DNA of 64,000 nucleotides from Brevundimonas sp. LM2 (GTDB lineage Bacteria > Pseudomonadota > Alphaproteobacteria > Caulobacterales > Caulobacteraceae): contig NZ_CP019508.1 in assembly GCF_002002865.1 (NCBI RefSeq), positions 1,332,501 through 1,396,500 on the forward strand, read 5' to 3'. The notes beneath the pieces are model-generated. The model saw nothing but the letters and a program-made list of their open reading frames with translations, did not search any database and was not told the DNA's origin. The stretch's first letter is position 1; each line of letters begins with the position of its first letter. The translations under genes were made by a program, and so were the position numbers. Below, one piece after another: positions 1 through 8,803 of the stretch.

Positions 1-2
1 CG

Positions 3-1211
3 GAGCGCGGCTGGGACGACTGGGGCGACATCGACGTCAAGGGCAAGGTCGTGGTCGTCCTGGCGGGCGAGCCCATCGAGGAGGCCGTGACGGCGCGGTT
101 CGACGGCGCCTATCCGACCGCCTATTCAAACGGCTGGTACAAGGCCGACGAGGCCTTCCGCCGCGGGGCCGTGGGCGTCATCACCCTGATCACCGACCCG
201 GCGATGCTGGAGCGGACGATGAGCGCGGGCCTGCGCCAGCGCACGCTGACGCCGGGCGCGGCGGACCTGGAGTTCACGGGCAGCCTGGGCCATGCGGCGG
301 CGATGCCGTGGGCGATGGCCGCCGGGGTCACCCCCGCCACCATGGCCGCGACCGGTTCGGGGACGTTCAAGGCGATCGACCTCGGCCTGACCCTGTCGGT
401 CGCCGCCGAGGAGACCATCGACACCCTGGTCACCCACAACCTGCTGGCGCGCATTCCCGGCACGTCCCATCCGGACGAGACGATCATCTATTCGGCGCAC
501 TGGGACCACGTCGGCGTGGGCGAGAATCACGTCGGCCCCGTCTCGACCACCGATGACAACATCTTCAACGGGGCCTGGGACAATGCCTCGGGCACGATCG
601 GCGTGCTGGAAATGGCGCGCCAGATGGCCGCCGCGCCCCGGCCCGACCGTTCGATCGTCTTCGCCCATATGGCGGCCGAGGAGATGGGTCTGCTGGGCTC
701 CTACGGCTATGCGGCTGATCCGGTCTATCCGCTGGAGACGACGGTCGCCGACATCAACATCGATATGCTGCCCCTGTCCGGCCCGACCCGCGACGTCGCC
801 ATCTTCGGCAAGGGTCAGAACACGCTGGAGGACAATCTGGCGGTGCTGGCCGCCGAGGAAGGCCGGGTCGTCACGGACGATCGCCAGCCGGAGCAGGGCT
901 TCTACACCCGGTCAGACCACTTCCCCTTCGTGCGCATGGGCGTGCCGGCGCTGATGACCTGGCACGGCGTCGACTGGGACGAAGGTGGCATCGAGGCCGG
1001 TCAGGCCGCCTGGACCGCCAAGTTCGGCGCCGACTATCATCAGCCGTCGGACGAATGGTCGGCCGACTGGGATCTGCGCTCGGCGGTCGAGAACCTGACC
1101 CTGCTCTACAAACTGGGTCTGCAGCTGGCCAACAGCGAGGAATGGCCGACCTGGAAGCCCACCTCGGAGTTCGGGGCCATCCGCGCCCAGAGCGACGCCG
1201 CGCGCCAGTAG
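3..1211 (+). CDS. M28 family metallopeptidase, 5' end cut by the window
   Basis: Zn-dependent aminopeptidase-type protein of family M28. The frame is open to the first base of the window, so the start lies upstream. The first visible residues (ERGWDDWGDIDVKGKVVVV) resemble the protease-associated domain that precedes the catalytic domain in this family. Metal and catalytic motifs follow in the expected order: HWDHVG, then WDNASG, then AAEEMGLLGS, then the conserved Asp in INIDMLPL, a TRSDHFPF segment and a final HQPSDEW. This makes a complete M28 active site. Substrate is not predictable; such proteins in Caulobacteraceae are usually exported, but the signal peptide would be outside the window. 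Confidence 0.9.
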   Translation, partial: ERGWDDWGDIDVKGKVVVVLAGEPIEEAVTARFDGAYPTAYSNGWYKADEAFRRGAVGVITLITDPAMLERTMSAGLRQRTLTPGAADLEFTGSLGHAAAMPWAMAAGVTPATMAATGSGTFKAIDLGLTLSVAAEETIDTLVTHNLLARIPGTSHPDETIIYSAHWDHVGVGENHVGPVSTTDDNIFNGAWDNASGTIGVLEMARQMAAAPRPDRSIVFAHMAAEEMGLLGSYGYAADPVYPLETTVADINIDMLPLSGPTRDVAIFGKGQNTLEDNLAVLAAEEGRVVTDDRQPEQGFYTRSDHFPFVRMGVPALMTWHGVDWDEGGIEAGQAAWTAKFGADYHQPSDEWSADWDLRSAVENLTLLYKLGLQLANSEEWPTWKPTSEFGAIRAQSDAARQ

Positions 1212-1256
1212 TCCAGCGCATGTGAACCTCGGCCGTGGCCGGAGCGTTCAGGGCGG

Positions 1257-1751
1257 ATGATCCGTCTCCTGCTCGTCTCCGGCCTCGCCCTGGCCGCTCT
1301 GTCCGCCTGCGACCAGGCCCGCACCGTCAATCCACCGACAGAGCCGGCGCAGGGCATTCCGATCGACGATGCGGTGCCTCAAGGGACCCCGGGCACCCTG
1401 ACCCTGCCCGGGCGGGGCCCGGTCAGTTTCGTCGGCCGATGGGCGTCGGACGTGTCCTGGTGCGCCGCGCCGCAGGGCGAGCGCCGCCCGATCGAGATCA
1501 CCCCGCTACGCTTCGAAGGCTATGAGAACAGCTGTGCCATCGCGGCCGTGGAAGAGGTTACCGACGGCTATGTCGCAACCCTGGACTGCGCCGCCGAAGG
1601 GGCCACCCGGCGCGAGCGGGTCAAGATGTCCGTGTCGACCGACACCCTGACGATGCGGTGGCTGGACCGCGCCGGCCCGGCCACGGTGCTGCACCAGTGC
1701 ACGACACTGGGCGACACGGCGACGGCCCCGGCGACACTGCCGATCGGCTAG
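1257..1751 (+). CDS. small predicted lipoprotein, function unknown
   Basis: A 164-residue protein starting MIRLLLVSGLALAALSAC, a lipoprotein signal with lipobox LSAC, so Cys18 is probably acylated. The mature part carries FVGRWASDVSWCA near residue 60 and four further cysteines (in NSCA, LDCA and HQC contexts) that could form disulfides. The WCA context and small beta-rich size are reminiscent of periplasmic protease-inhibitor or lipocalin-like folds, but I do not recognise a family. It starts 45 bases after the peptidase gene on the same strand and could be co-transcribed with it. Confidence 0.75.
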   Translation: MIRLLLVSGLALAALSACDQARTVNPPTEPAQGIPIDDAVPQGTPGTLTLPGRGPVSFVGRWASDVSWCAAPQGERRPIEITPLRFEGYENSCAIAAVEEVTDGYVATLDCAAEGATRRERVKMSVSTDTLTMRWLDRAGPATVLHQCTTLGDTATAPATLPIG

Positions 1752-1823
1752 GGCGCGCGCGCGGGTCCGCTTACCGCGCTACTGCCGTTGTCTGGTTCCG
1801 ACCCGATGGCGGACCGTCGCAGG

Positions 1824-1976
1824 GTCTCCTCCCCGTCGCGAAGCGATGGGGAGGTGGCACGGCGCGCTTGCGCCGTGACGGAGGGGTTCTTCACCTCAGA
1901 TACGGTGCTCCCTTAAGAACCCCTCCACCGCTTCGCGGTCCCCCTCCCCATCGCCAAGCGGCGACGGGGAGGAGAC
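1824..1976. repeat. 153-bp intergenic element with 16-bp perfect terminal inverted repeats
   Basis: The stretch between the lipoprotein gene and ychF holds no gene. It begins GTCTCCTCCCCGTCGC (1824-1839) and ends with the exact reverse complement (1961-1976). Inside are further short palindromes (for example GGCGCGCTTGCGCC and CCGCTTCGCGG). This is the architecture of a MITE or REP/BIME-type element. It lies downstream of both flanking genes, so it may also act as a bidirectional terminator. Similar but not identical elements are at 24588, 46412 and 61984. Confidence 0.7.
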
Positions 1977-1997
1977 GCTCCCTCCGCTGTCCCGGCC

Positions 1998-3092
1998 CTA
2001 GCTGAACAGGAAGTTCATCACGTCGCCGTCCTTCACGACATAGGCCTTGCCCTCGGCGCGCAGCTTGCCGGCCTCGCGGGCCTTGGCCTCGCCCTTCAGG
2101 GCGACATAGTCGTCGAAGGCGATGGTCTCTGCGCGGATGAAGCCCTTCTCGAAATCGGTGTGGATGACGCCCGCCGCCTGGGGCGCGGTGGCCCCGACCG
2201 GGATGGTCCAGGCGCGCGCCTCCTTGGGGCCGACGGTGAAATAGGACTGCAGGCCCAGCAGGGTATAGGCCTCGCGGATCAGGCGGTTCAGGCCCGGCTC
2301 GGCCAGGCCCAGGCTTTCCAGGAACTCGGCCTGTTCGGCGGCGTCCAGCACGGCCAGTTCGGAATCGATCTTGGCCGAGATGACGACGGCATTGGCGTTG
2401 TCCTCGGCGGCGCGCCTGGCGACCAGGTCGGACAGCTCATTGCCCTTGTCGGCCGAGGCCTCGTCGACATTGGAGACGTAGAGGGCGGGCAGGGAGGTCA
2501 GAAGCTGCAGCATGTGCCAGGGCTTCTCGTCCTCCTTGTCGACCTTGACGACGCGGACGGGCTTGCCGGCGCGGAGCGGCACCAGGGCGTCGTTGATCAG
2601 ACGCAGGGTCTGCTGGGCCTCCTTGTCGCCGCCCTTGGCCTTCTTCTCGACGTTGACGACCCGTTTCTCGAGGCTTTCGAGGTCGGCCAGCATCAGCTCG
2701 GTCTCGATGATGTCGAGGTCGCTGATCGGGTCGATGCGGTTCTCGACATGGGTGATGTCGTCGTCGACGAAGCACCGGGCGACGAAGGCCACCGCGTCGC
2801 AGTCGCGGATATTGGCCAGGAACTGGTTGCCCAGACCCTCGCCCTTCGACGCGCCGCGCACCAGGCCGGCGATGTCGACGAAGGTGATGCGCGAGGGGAT
2901 GATCTCCTTCGAGCCGGCGATCTCGGCCAGGGCCTCCAGCCGGGGCTCGGGCACGGCCACGTCGCCGGTGTTCGGCTCGATGGTGCAGAACGGATAGTTG
3001 GCCGCCTGGGCCGCCGCCGTCTTGGTCAGGGCGTTGAACAGGGTGGACTTGCCGACGTTGGGCAGGCCGACGATCGCGACTTTCAGAGCCAT
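1998..3092 (-). CDS. ychF: redox-regulated ATPase YchF (OLA1 family)
   Basis: A 364-residue P-loop protein of the Obg-related family that hydrolyses ATP in preference to GTP and associates with ribosomes. Motifs: G1 GLPNVGKST at residues 9-17, the diagnostic NYPFCTIEPNTG, and switch II DIAGLVRGAS. The C-terminal TGS-type domain ends KAYVVKDGDVMNFLFS. Length matches the family (about 363). In alphaproteobacteria the usual order is rplY-pth-ychF; here a copper cassette lies between pth and ychF. Confidence 0.96.
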   Translation of the reverse strand: MALKVAIVGLPNVGKSTLFNALTKTAAAQAANYPFCTIEPNTGDVAVPEPRLEALAEIAGSKEIIPSRITFVDIAGLVRGASKGEGLGNQFLANIRDCDAVAFVARCFVDDDITHVENRIDPISDLDIIETELMLADLESLEKRVVNVEKKAKGGDKEAQQTLRLINDALVPLRAGKPVRVVKVDKEDEKPWHMLQLLTSLPALYVSNVDEASADKGNELSDLVARRAAEDNANAVVISAKIDSELAVLDAAEQAEFLESLGLAEPGLNRLIREAYTLLGLQSYFTVGPKEARAWTIPVGATAPQAAGVIHTDFEKGFIRAETIAFDDYVALKGEAKAREAGKLRAEGKAYVVKDGDVMNFLFS

Positions 3093-3159
3093 GGTATTCC
3101 TGAGGCGGTGTGAGGCGCGAGCCTTTAGACGGTTCGCGACCGTTTGTCAGGCTCGCCGA

Positions 3160-3639
3160 TCAGCCGGCGGAGCCCGCGTCCGCCACGACCGGTTGGCCGA
3201 CCCGGGCGGTGACGGTCAGATCCGGGGCCTTGTCGAAGGTCAGCGTCAGCGCAACACTGTCGCCATCGACCAGCGGCGACGCCACGTCGTTCAGCATGAT
3301 ATGGTTTCCGCCGGGAACGAAGGCGACGGGAACGCCCGCGCGCATCGGCAGACCGCCCTCGATCGGGTGCATCATCATCATATTGCTCTCCATCCTGCTC
3401 TCATGCAGGCCGGCGCGGGCCGAGGCCGGGCTCGAGGCGGACAGCAGGGTGTCATCCGTGGATGCGGTCAGGGTCAGGTAGCAGGCCGTCACCTTGCGGC
3501 CGTTCGCCGTCGGGCGACACACGGCATCGGCGGCCGCGACGGGCGTGCCGCTGTTGACCGGCGTCGGCTCGGTGTCGGCGTTTCCGCAGGCCGTCAGGAC
3601 GACGAGCGGCAGGAGGGCGATCAGGGTCTGGGATTTCAT
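3160..3639 (-). CDS. copper chaperone PCu(A)C family lipoprotein
   Basis: A 159-residue periplasmic copper chaperone. The start at 3639 overlaps the stop of the upstream PepSY gene as ATGA. The N-terminus MKSQTLIALLPLVVLTAC ends in lipobox LTAC. The copper ligands of the PCuAC family (His, Met, then His-x-Met) are visible: LHESRMES around residue 80, a MMMMH run at 87-91, and GNHIML at 112-116. It is the last gene of a cassette with a DUF2946 protein, a TonB receptor and a PepSY protein, which supports delivery or storage of copper. Neither the copper specificity nor any partner oxidase can be shown from this sequence. Confidence 0.88.
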   Translation of the reverse strand: MKSQTLIALLPLVVLTACGNADTEPTPVNSGTPVAAADAVCRPTANGRKVTACYLTLTASTDDTLLSASSPASARAGLHESRMESNMMMMHPIEGGLPMRAGVPVAFVPGGNHIMLNDVASPLVDGDSVALTLTFDKAPDLTVTARVGQPVVADAGSAG

Positions 3640-4994
3640 GTGGTAGGCTCCTTCGGAAGGCTGAGTACCCGGACGAGGCGGTCCAGAACGACGGCGACGA
3701 CCAGGCTGAGCCCGGTCAGGGGATACAGGATGGCGAGCGGCAGGACGATAGCCAGGACCGCGACCTTGGCGCGCGGTCCGGGCGGGGCGACGGGGGCGGC
3801 GAGGCGGCCTTTGGGGCGACGCTTCCACCACATGACGAGGGCGCTGACGCCCAGCAGCCAGATGGCGAGGCAGCCGCTCAGCATGACGTAGCGATTGATC
3901 TGCCCATATTGCGTGCCCTGGTGGACGGCGATCCCCCATTCGGTGGCCCGGGCCCCCGCGCCGAAGTCGCGATAGCCGATGTCGGCCCGCACCGCGCCGG
4001 TGGCTCCGTCGACATAGAGGGTGCGGGTGTCCTCGACCCGGGTCACCTGCCGCGCCACGGTGACGGCCAGACCGGGGTCGGCGGGGATGGAGACCAGCCA
4101 GGGCCTGGGCATGGCCTGTTGTTCGACGGTGGCCACGACGGTCGCGAGGCTGGCGGGGGCGAGGGCGGGGGGCGTCGGCATGACCATGCCCTCCATCGTC
4201 CAGCCGACGCCGGCGGGGGCGTCGACATGGGCGGCGTGCGCCCAGGGGCTGGCCGCCGGGGGCGGGGTGGGGCGGCCCAGGCCGCTGGACTTGATCCAGT
4301 CGCCGACCTGATGACCCCAGACCACCGACCAGGGCATGCCGGTGACCGCGAGGAACAGGATGATCCCCCCGGCGTACAGGCCCGTCACCGCATGCAGGTC
4401 GCGCCAGAAGGGGCGGCGGCCGGTGTCGTTGGAGGTCACGGCGACGACCCCGACCTTCCGCCCGCGTGGCCACCACAGGAAGGTGCCGGTGGCGACCAGG
4501 ATGATGGTCCAGCCGGCCACGATCTCGACCAGCGCATTGGCCCAGGGGCCGATCAAAGCCAGGCTGTGCAGCCGCTTGACGGTCTCCATCACCCCGCCAA
4601 AGGGGGTGACGCCGGTGACCCGGGCATCGGACGGATCGACGAAGACGGTCCGCTTGCTCTGGTCGGGCATGGTGACGGCGAAGCGGACCGCGCGGTCGGA
4701 GCGGGCCGGCACCAGCATCTGGGTCGCCGTGCCGCCGGTCGCCGTCTCCGCCGCCGCGCGCAGACGATCCGGCGCCAGCGGACGGACGGCCGGGGTGACC
4801 TGGGCCATGGGGCGATAGACGGCGTCGTCGATCTCGCCCTTGAACAGATAGAGGCCTCCGGTCAGGGCCATCACCATCAGGATCGGCAGCACCAGCAGGC
4901 CGGCGTAGAAATGCCAGCGCCAGACCGTGCGATAGGCCCCCGACAGGAGGCCGGGAGCGGCCGGAGCCGCCCCCGTGGTGTCGATCGTCGTCAT
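3636..4994 (-). CDS. PepSY-associated transmembrane protein
   Basis: A 452-residue inner-membrane protein. The first membrane segment (WRWHFYAGLLVLPILMVMAL) is the signature of the PepSY-associated TM family, whose members sit next to TonB receptors and are thought to reduce or process metal chelates. Further helices occur near residues 140-165, 190-210 and 350-375, plus one near the C-terminus. A PepSY segment (WGIAVHQGTQYGQINRY) precedes the fourth. The start shares one base with the stop of the TonB receptor gene (TGATG) and its stop overlaps the PCuAC start, so the three are translationally coupled. Confidence 0.88.
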   Translation of the reverse strand: MTTIDTTGAAPAAPGLLSGAYRTVWRWHFYAGLLVLPILMVMALTGGLYLFKGEIDDAVYRPMAQVTPAVRPLAPDRLRAAAETATGGTATQMLVPARSDRAVRFAVTMPDQSKRTVFVDPSDARVTGVTPFGGVMETVKRLHSLALIGPWANALVEIVAGWTIILVATGTFLWWPRGRKVGVVAVTSNDTGRRPFWRDLHAVTGLYAGGIILFLAVTGMPWSVVWGHQVGDWIKSSGLGRPTPPPAASPWAHAAHVDAPAGVGWTMEGMVMPTPPALAPASLATVVATVEQQAMPRPWLVSIPADPGLAVTVARQVTRVEDTRTLYVDGATGAVRADIGYRDFGAGARATEWGIAVHQGTQYGQINRYVMLSGCLAIWLLGVSALVMWWKRRPKGRLAAPVAPPGPRAKVAVLAIVLPLAILYPLTGLSLVVAVVLDRLVRVLSLPKEPTT

Positions 4995-7057
4995 CAGTAG
5001 GCCATCCTGACGCCCATGAAGACCGCGACGCCCTCGCCCGGCCAGAAGACGGCGGTCGAGGCGACACGGGCGTCGGTCACGGCACCGAAGTTGGAGACGT
5101 AGCGCTCGTCGAGCAGGTTGCGGGCGTCGACGAACAGATTGGTCGTCTCGTCGATCGTCCAGCCCAGGCCGAGGTTGAGCGCGGTGTAGCCCGGGGCCTT
5201 CAAGGTGTTGGCGTAATCGACCCAGGTGTCCGAGGGCGTCGTCTCCACCGCCGGGGCGATGAACCAGCCGGCGGGGTGGTCGTAGCGCAGTTCGATCCGG
5301 TAGAGGTGCGGCGGGACCAGGGGCAGGGCGTTGTCGCCATAGGCCGGGTCGTTCTCGAAGAAGAAGTCCGAGAAGGTATAGGTCTGGCGCAGTCGCCAAC
5401 CGGGCGCGAACCGCCAGTCCAGCCCCGCCTCGATCCCTTGGTGCACCGTCGGACCGGCGTTAAACGTCGCCGCCGGGATGCCGAGCGCCGGGTTGACGAT
5501 GAAGTTCAGCAGCTCGTTCTCGAGCTCGGCGCGATAGACCGCCACGTCCCATGAGAAGCGCGCGGTGCGGCCGCGTAGTCCGGCCTCCCCGGTCCAGGCC
5601 TCCTGCGCCTCGATGGCGGCGAATCCGTCGACCGTGGGCGACAGGGAGCCGAAGTTGGGCGGCTCGATCGAGCGGGTCACGTTGGCATAGGCCTGGGCCC
5701 CCGACGGGCCCTCCCACAGCAGTCCGATCCGGGGCGCGAACCACTCATAGGTCTTGCCGGCGGTCAGGTTGAAGGTCGAGGTGACGCCGGGCAGGGCGAA
5801 GGTCTGGTAGTCGCGCCCGGCCCGACCCCAGGTGCCGCCGGCGACGACGGCGACGCTGTCGGTGACGAACAGTCGGCCCTCGGCGAAGACGTCCAGCGCC
5901 TCGGCGTTCTGGCGCGCCTTTGCCGTGCGATTGCCGCTGGAGCCGCGGACGTTGACGAACTGCTGGGCATCCAGATCGCCCACCCGGACCCAGGCCCCGC
6001 CGAAGGCATCGGCGCGCAGGCCGAACAGCCGACCCTCCCAGTCCAGCCGGCCGAAGGCCCCGTAGTTGCGGCTCTGCTGGTCGATGACCTGGAAGATCGG
6101 GTGGTGCAGGTCCTTCCAGGTGCCATAGACCGAGCCCTCGAACAGCAGGTCGGGCGACAGCCGCCAGCGGGTCGACAGGGTGGTGCGGACCGAGGCGTAG
6201 TCGCGCTGGTAGTCGTTGGCGACATTGGCGGCGGCGGCCGTGACCGGGGTGTTCAGCGCCTGGTCCAGGGTCAGCGATCCGGGGATCTGCTGATGGACAT
6301 AGGCCCCCTGGACGATCAGCCGGGCCTCGCGGTCCTGGCCGAAGGTGCGACCGATGTTGGCCGTGACGTATTGCTGCTGGCCGTCCGAGTGCCGGCGCCA
6401 GCCCTCGGCCGTCGCCCCGGTGACGCCGATGAAGCCGTCCCAGTCGCCATGGAAGCCACCGACCTCGGCATGGAGCCGGCCGGTGCGCCAGGAGCCGATG
6501 TCGGCACGGACGCTGGCGGTCTCGCCCGAGGTGCGGCCGTTCGGCGTGACCAGGTTGACGGCCCCGCCCAGCAGGGAGCCGCCGAAGCGCAGGGCGTTGC
6601 CGCCCTTATAGACCTCCGTGAAGCGGGCGAGCAGGGGATCGACCATCTGCACGTCGCCGAACCCGTCCGCCTCGTTGAAGGGGATGCCGTCCTGGGAGAC
6701 GAACAGGCCGCGCAGGTGGTTGGCGTTGCCGATGCCCGAGCCGCGGATGGAGATGCGGACATCCCCGCCCCATTTCTTCTGGGCATAGACGCCCGGCACG
6801 TCGCGGAGGACGTCGGCCAGGTTCGGCGCATAGCGGCTTTCCAGGCTTTCGGACGAGACGACGGCGACGGCACCCGGTGTGCGCGCCAGCCGACGGCGCG
6901 CCTCGGCGACGACGGGCGGATCTTCGGGATTGAGGGCCCCGGTGACGATGACCTCGCCCAAGTCGATGGCGGGGCCGTCCTGAGGAGACTGGGCGAGGGT
7001 CGGACTGGCCAGCAGGCACAGCAGGGCGGCCGAAGCCGCCGATGCGAGAAGTCGCAT
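4994..7057 (-). CDS. TonB-dependent outer membrane receptor, probably for copper
   Basis: A 687-residue receptor. I start it at 7057 because MRLLASAASAALLCLLASPTLAQ is a clear signal peptide; the open frame continues upstream without one. A plug domain follows (LGEVIVTG near residue 30, then TPGAVAVVSSESLESRY and DVLRDVPGVYAQ, with ISIRGSGIGNANHLRG). The remainder is beta-barrel ending in MGVRMAY, with an aromatic last residue as usual. Substrate is inferred from the neighbours: DUF2946 upstream, PepSY and PCuAC downstream. An iron-siderophore role cannot be excluded, since PepSY proteins also accompany siderophore receptors. Confidence 0.9.
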   Translation of the reverse strand: MRLLASAASAALLCLLASPTLAQSPQDGPAIDLGEVIVTGALNPEDPPVVAEARRRLARTPGAVAVVSSESLESRYAPNLADVLRDVPGVYAQKKWGGDVRISIRGSGIGNANHLRGLFVSQDGIPFNEADGFGDVQMVDPLLARFTEVYKGGNALRFGGSLLGGAVNLVTPNGRTSGETASVRADIGSWRTGRLHAEVGGFHGDWDGFIGVTGATAEGWRRHSDGQQQYVTANIGRTFGQDREARLIVQGAYVHQQIPGSLTLDQALNTPVTAAAANVANDYQRDYASVRTTLSTRWRLSPDLLFEGSVYGTWKDLHHPIFQVIDQQSRNYGAFGRLDWEGRLFGLRADAFGGAWVRVGDLDAQQFVNVRGSSGNRTAKARQNAEALDVFAEGRLFVTDSVAVVAGGTWGRAGRDYQTFALPGVTSTFNLTAGKTYEWFAPRIGLLWEGPSGAQAYANVTRSIEPPNFGSLSPTVDGFAAIEAQEAWTGEAGLRGRTARFSWDVAVYRAELENELLNFIVNPALGIPAATFNAGPTVHQGIEAGLDWRFAPGWRLRQTYTFSDFFFENDPAYGDNALPLVPPHLYRIELRYDHPAGWFIAPAVETTPSDTWVDYANTLKAPGYTALNLGLGWTIDETTNLFVDARNLLDERYVSNFGAVTDARVASTAVFWPGEGVAVFMGVRMAY

Positions 7058-7130
7058 GAATGAAAATGTCCTGAAAGACGCGAGAAAGCGCCCGCGCGCG
7101 ACGTGCGGCGGGCGGGCTGAGGGCGTGCGT

Positions 7131-7523
7131 TCAGGCTTGGGGCGGGGCGGTCGAGGGCGGTCGCGGCGGGGCGCGGGCCGGGGGCGGTGCGGCCGGATCG
7201 CGGGTGACGAAGCGCGAGGCCGGATAGGTGGTGGCCGTGCGGACGGTCTGGAGGACGGGGGGCTGGGGCAGGTCCACGGCCATGGCCATGACGCAGGCCG
7301 CGCATTTGACCCCGGACATGCCCTTGGTGGGGTCCTGCTGACCGTCCACCCCGATGGAGATGGTCTTGGGGCCCTCGGCCGAGCAGACGACCATCGGATG
7401 GCCGGGCGTCGAGGCCGCATAGGCCGCGAACGGCAGCAGGCTTCCGAACACGATGGCGAACGTCGCGGCCAGGAAGGCCAGCGAGCGCGCGATCGACCAG
7501 GATTCGGCCTGAGAACGGGTCAC
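7131..7523 (-). CDS. DUF2946 family protein
   Basis: A 130-residue protein with an N-terminal membrane segment (about residues 13-36) that could be a signal or an anchor. The conserved cysteine pair KCAACV is at residues 73-78, with another Cys at 47, and the C-terminal tail is Pro/Ala/Arg rich. This matches the DUF2946 family, usually found beside copper TonB receptors; the Cys pair may bind metal. First gene of the four-gene cassette, 41 bases after pth, so either pth transcription reads into it or a promoter lies inside pth. Confidence 0.75.
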   Translation of the reverse strand: MTRSQAESWSIARSLAFLAATFAIVFGSLLPFAAYAASTPGHPMVVCSAEGPKTISIGVDGQQDPTKGMSGVKCAACVMAMAVDLPQPPVLQTVRTATTYPASRFVTRDPAAPPPARAPPRPPSTAPPQA

Positions 7524-7564
7524 GACGGGGCGTTAGCGGAACGCGCGCGCGATGGGAAGCGCGG

Positions 7565-8179
7565 CTATTCGCCCTTCGCAGCCTGGGCGGCCTGACGCGG
7601 GCTGAACTTGGGGGCGGGGGCCAGGCGCAGGACCTCGCCCTGATAGCGTTCGTCGTCTCCGGCGACGGCGAAGGGCAGGGCGTCGGCACAGGCGTTCAGC
7701 AGGGCCTCCAGCCACGGCTGCTCGGCCTTGTGGAAGTCGCCCAGCACGTGCGGCATGACCAGATGGGCCTCGCCCGGATGGCCGACCCCCATGCGGGCGC
7801 GGCGGAAGTCCGGACCCAGCTGGCTGATCAGGCTGCGGATGCCGTTCTGGCCCGCCGCCCCGCCGCCCTTCTTCATCCGGAACCGGCCGGGGGCCAGGTC
7901 GATCTCGTCATGGAAGACGATGACGTCGCCGGGCGCGATCTTGTAGAAGCGCGCGGCCTCGCCGACCGCGTTGCCCGAGTTGTTCATGAAGGTCTGGGGC
8001 TTCATCAGCAGCACCCTGGTGCCCTCGACCTCGCCCTCGCGGATGACCGACTGGAACTTGGCGCGCTCGGGTCCGAACCGCCAGCGGCGCGCGATCTCGT
8101 CAGCGGCCATGAAGCCGATGTTGTGGCGGTTGTGCTGGTATTTGGGGCCGGGATTGCCCAGGCCGGCGATGATGATCAT
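7565..8179 (-). CDS. pth: peptidyl-tRNA hydrolase
   Basis: Hydrolyses peptidyl-tRNA released from stalled ribosomes. 204 residues; IIAGLGNPGPKYQHNRHNIGF at the N-terminus carries the Asn and the catalytic His of the family, with KPQTFMNNSG and FHDEIDLAPGRFRMKKGGG further on. Normally adjacent to rplY; here the toxin-antitoxin pair 8186-8712 lies between them. Confidence 0.97.
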   Translation of the reverse strand: MIIIAGLGNPGPKYQHNRHNIGFMAADEIARRWRFGPERAKFQSVIREGEVEGTRVLLMKPQTFMNNSGNAVGEAARFYKIAPGDVIVFHDEIDLAPGRFRMKKGGGAAGQNGIRSLISQLGPDFRRARMGVGHPGEAHLVMPHVLGDFHKAEQPWLEALLNACADALPFAVAGDDERYQGEVLRLAPAPKFSPRQAAQAAKGE

Positions 8180-8185
8180 GGTCAG

Positions 8186-8509
8186 TCAATCGAGGCCCAA
8201 GACGAACATCAGGGCAGTGTCGAGATCTTCGATCTGCTCAGGCGTCAACTCTCCGATCCGCTCTCGGCATCGGCGACGCGGCACGGCGGTGACCTTTTCG
8301 GTCATGATCACGGAAGGTTCTTGAAGACCGTTGAGGGCTGTTGGATGGATCAAGGGCCGGAAGCGCGACGCCGTTTCGACTTCCGATGTCATCGGGCAGA
8401 TGAGCAGGCTCTCGGCGTCGAAGAGAGCACTGCTTTGAACCAGGACTGCGGGTCTTGGCTTGCCGAAGTCGCCGGATAACACAGCGATCAGAAGTTGGCC
8501 GCGGTTCAT
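8186..8509 (-). CDS. type II toxin, MazF/PemK family
   Basis: A 107-residue MazF-like endoribonuclease toxin. The sequence runs MNRGQLLIAVLSGDFGKPRP, then AVLVQ, the conserved GKPRPAVLVQ strand-turn of the family; CPMTSEVE and the Ser/Thr-rich EPSVIMTEKV strand are also typical. I start at 8509 because this ATG overlaps the antitoxin stop (ATGA, 8506-8509) and gives the canonical N-terminus; an ATG six codons upstream is also in frame. The gene ends 6 bases before pth. Confidence 0.85.
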   Translation of the reverse strand: MNRGQLLIAVLSGDFGKPRPAVLVQSSALFDAESLLICPMTSEVETASRFRPLIHPTALNGLQEPSVIMTEKVTAVPRRRCRERIGELTPEQIEDLDTALMFVLGLD

Positions 8510-8712
8510 TCCGGGATCATGTTCCATACCTCAATGGTATTCAGCTCCATCTCGGCCATGATGAATGCTTCCTCTTCGGAAGCGTTGATACGATCGACAG
8601 CCGCCGCGATTTCCTCGCGGACTCCCGGGGCGTCCAGGTCGATCACCCTTCTGCGCACTTCCTTGAAGCCGCTTCCAGGGAGACTGCCGCCCGCGTGTGC
8701 ATTGCCATCCAT
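8506..8712 (-). CDS. predicted antitoxin partner of the MazF-like toxin
   Basis: A 68-residue acidic protein immediately upstream of, and overlapping, the MazF-like gene. Size, order and coupling are those of a MazE-type antitoxin, but I do not recognise its DNA-binding fold. The visible pattern is VRRRVIDLDAPGVREEI followed by an acidic helix SEEEAFIMAEMELN that could wrap around the toxin. The assignment rests on context more than on motif. Confidence 0.7.
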   Translation of the reverse strand: MDGNAHAGGSLPGSGFKEVRRRVIDLDAPGVREEIAAAVDRINASEEEAFIMAEMELNTIEVWNMIPE

Positions 8713-8745
8713 AGACCCAGATTATCCGATGCGAGGCCCGCCAGC

Positions 8746-8779
8746 AAACAAAAGCCCGCCGGGCCGGAGCCGGGCGGGC
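8746..8779 (-). terminator. rho-independent terminator of rplY
   Basis: On the minus strand, 25 bases after the rplY stop, a GC-rich stem (GCCCGCC at 8754-8760 paired with GGCGGGC at 8773-8779, with an inner GGC/GCC pairing) is followed by TTTTGTTTG. This separates rplY from the toxin-antitoxin pair, so the pair should have its own promoter. Confidence 0.8.
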
Positions 8780-8803
8780 CAATGTTCGGCGGTGATCCGT
8801 GGA

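Noticed and set aside
2160..3113. Plus-strand open frame opposite ychF
   Set aside because: Shadow of ychF, with Gly/Gln/Asp-rich low-complexity translation.
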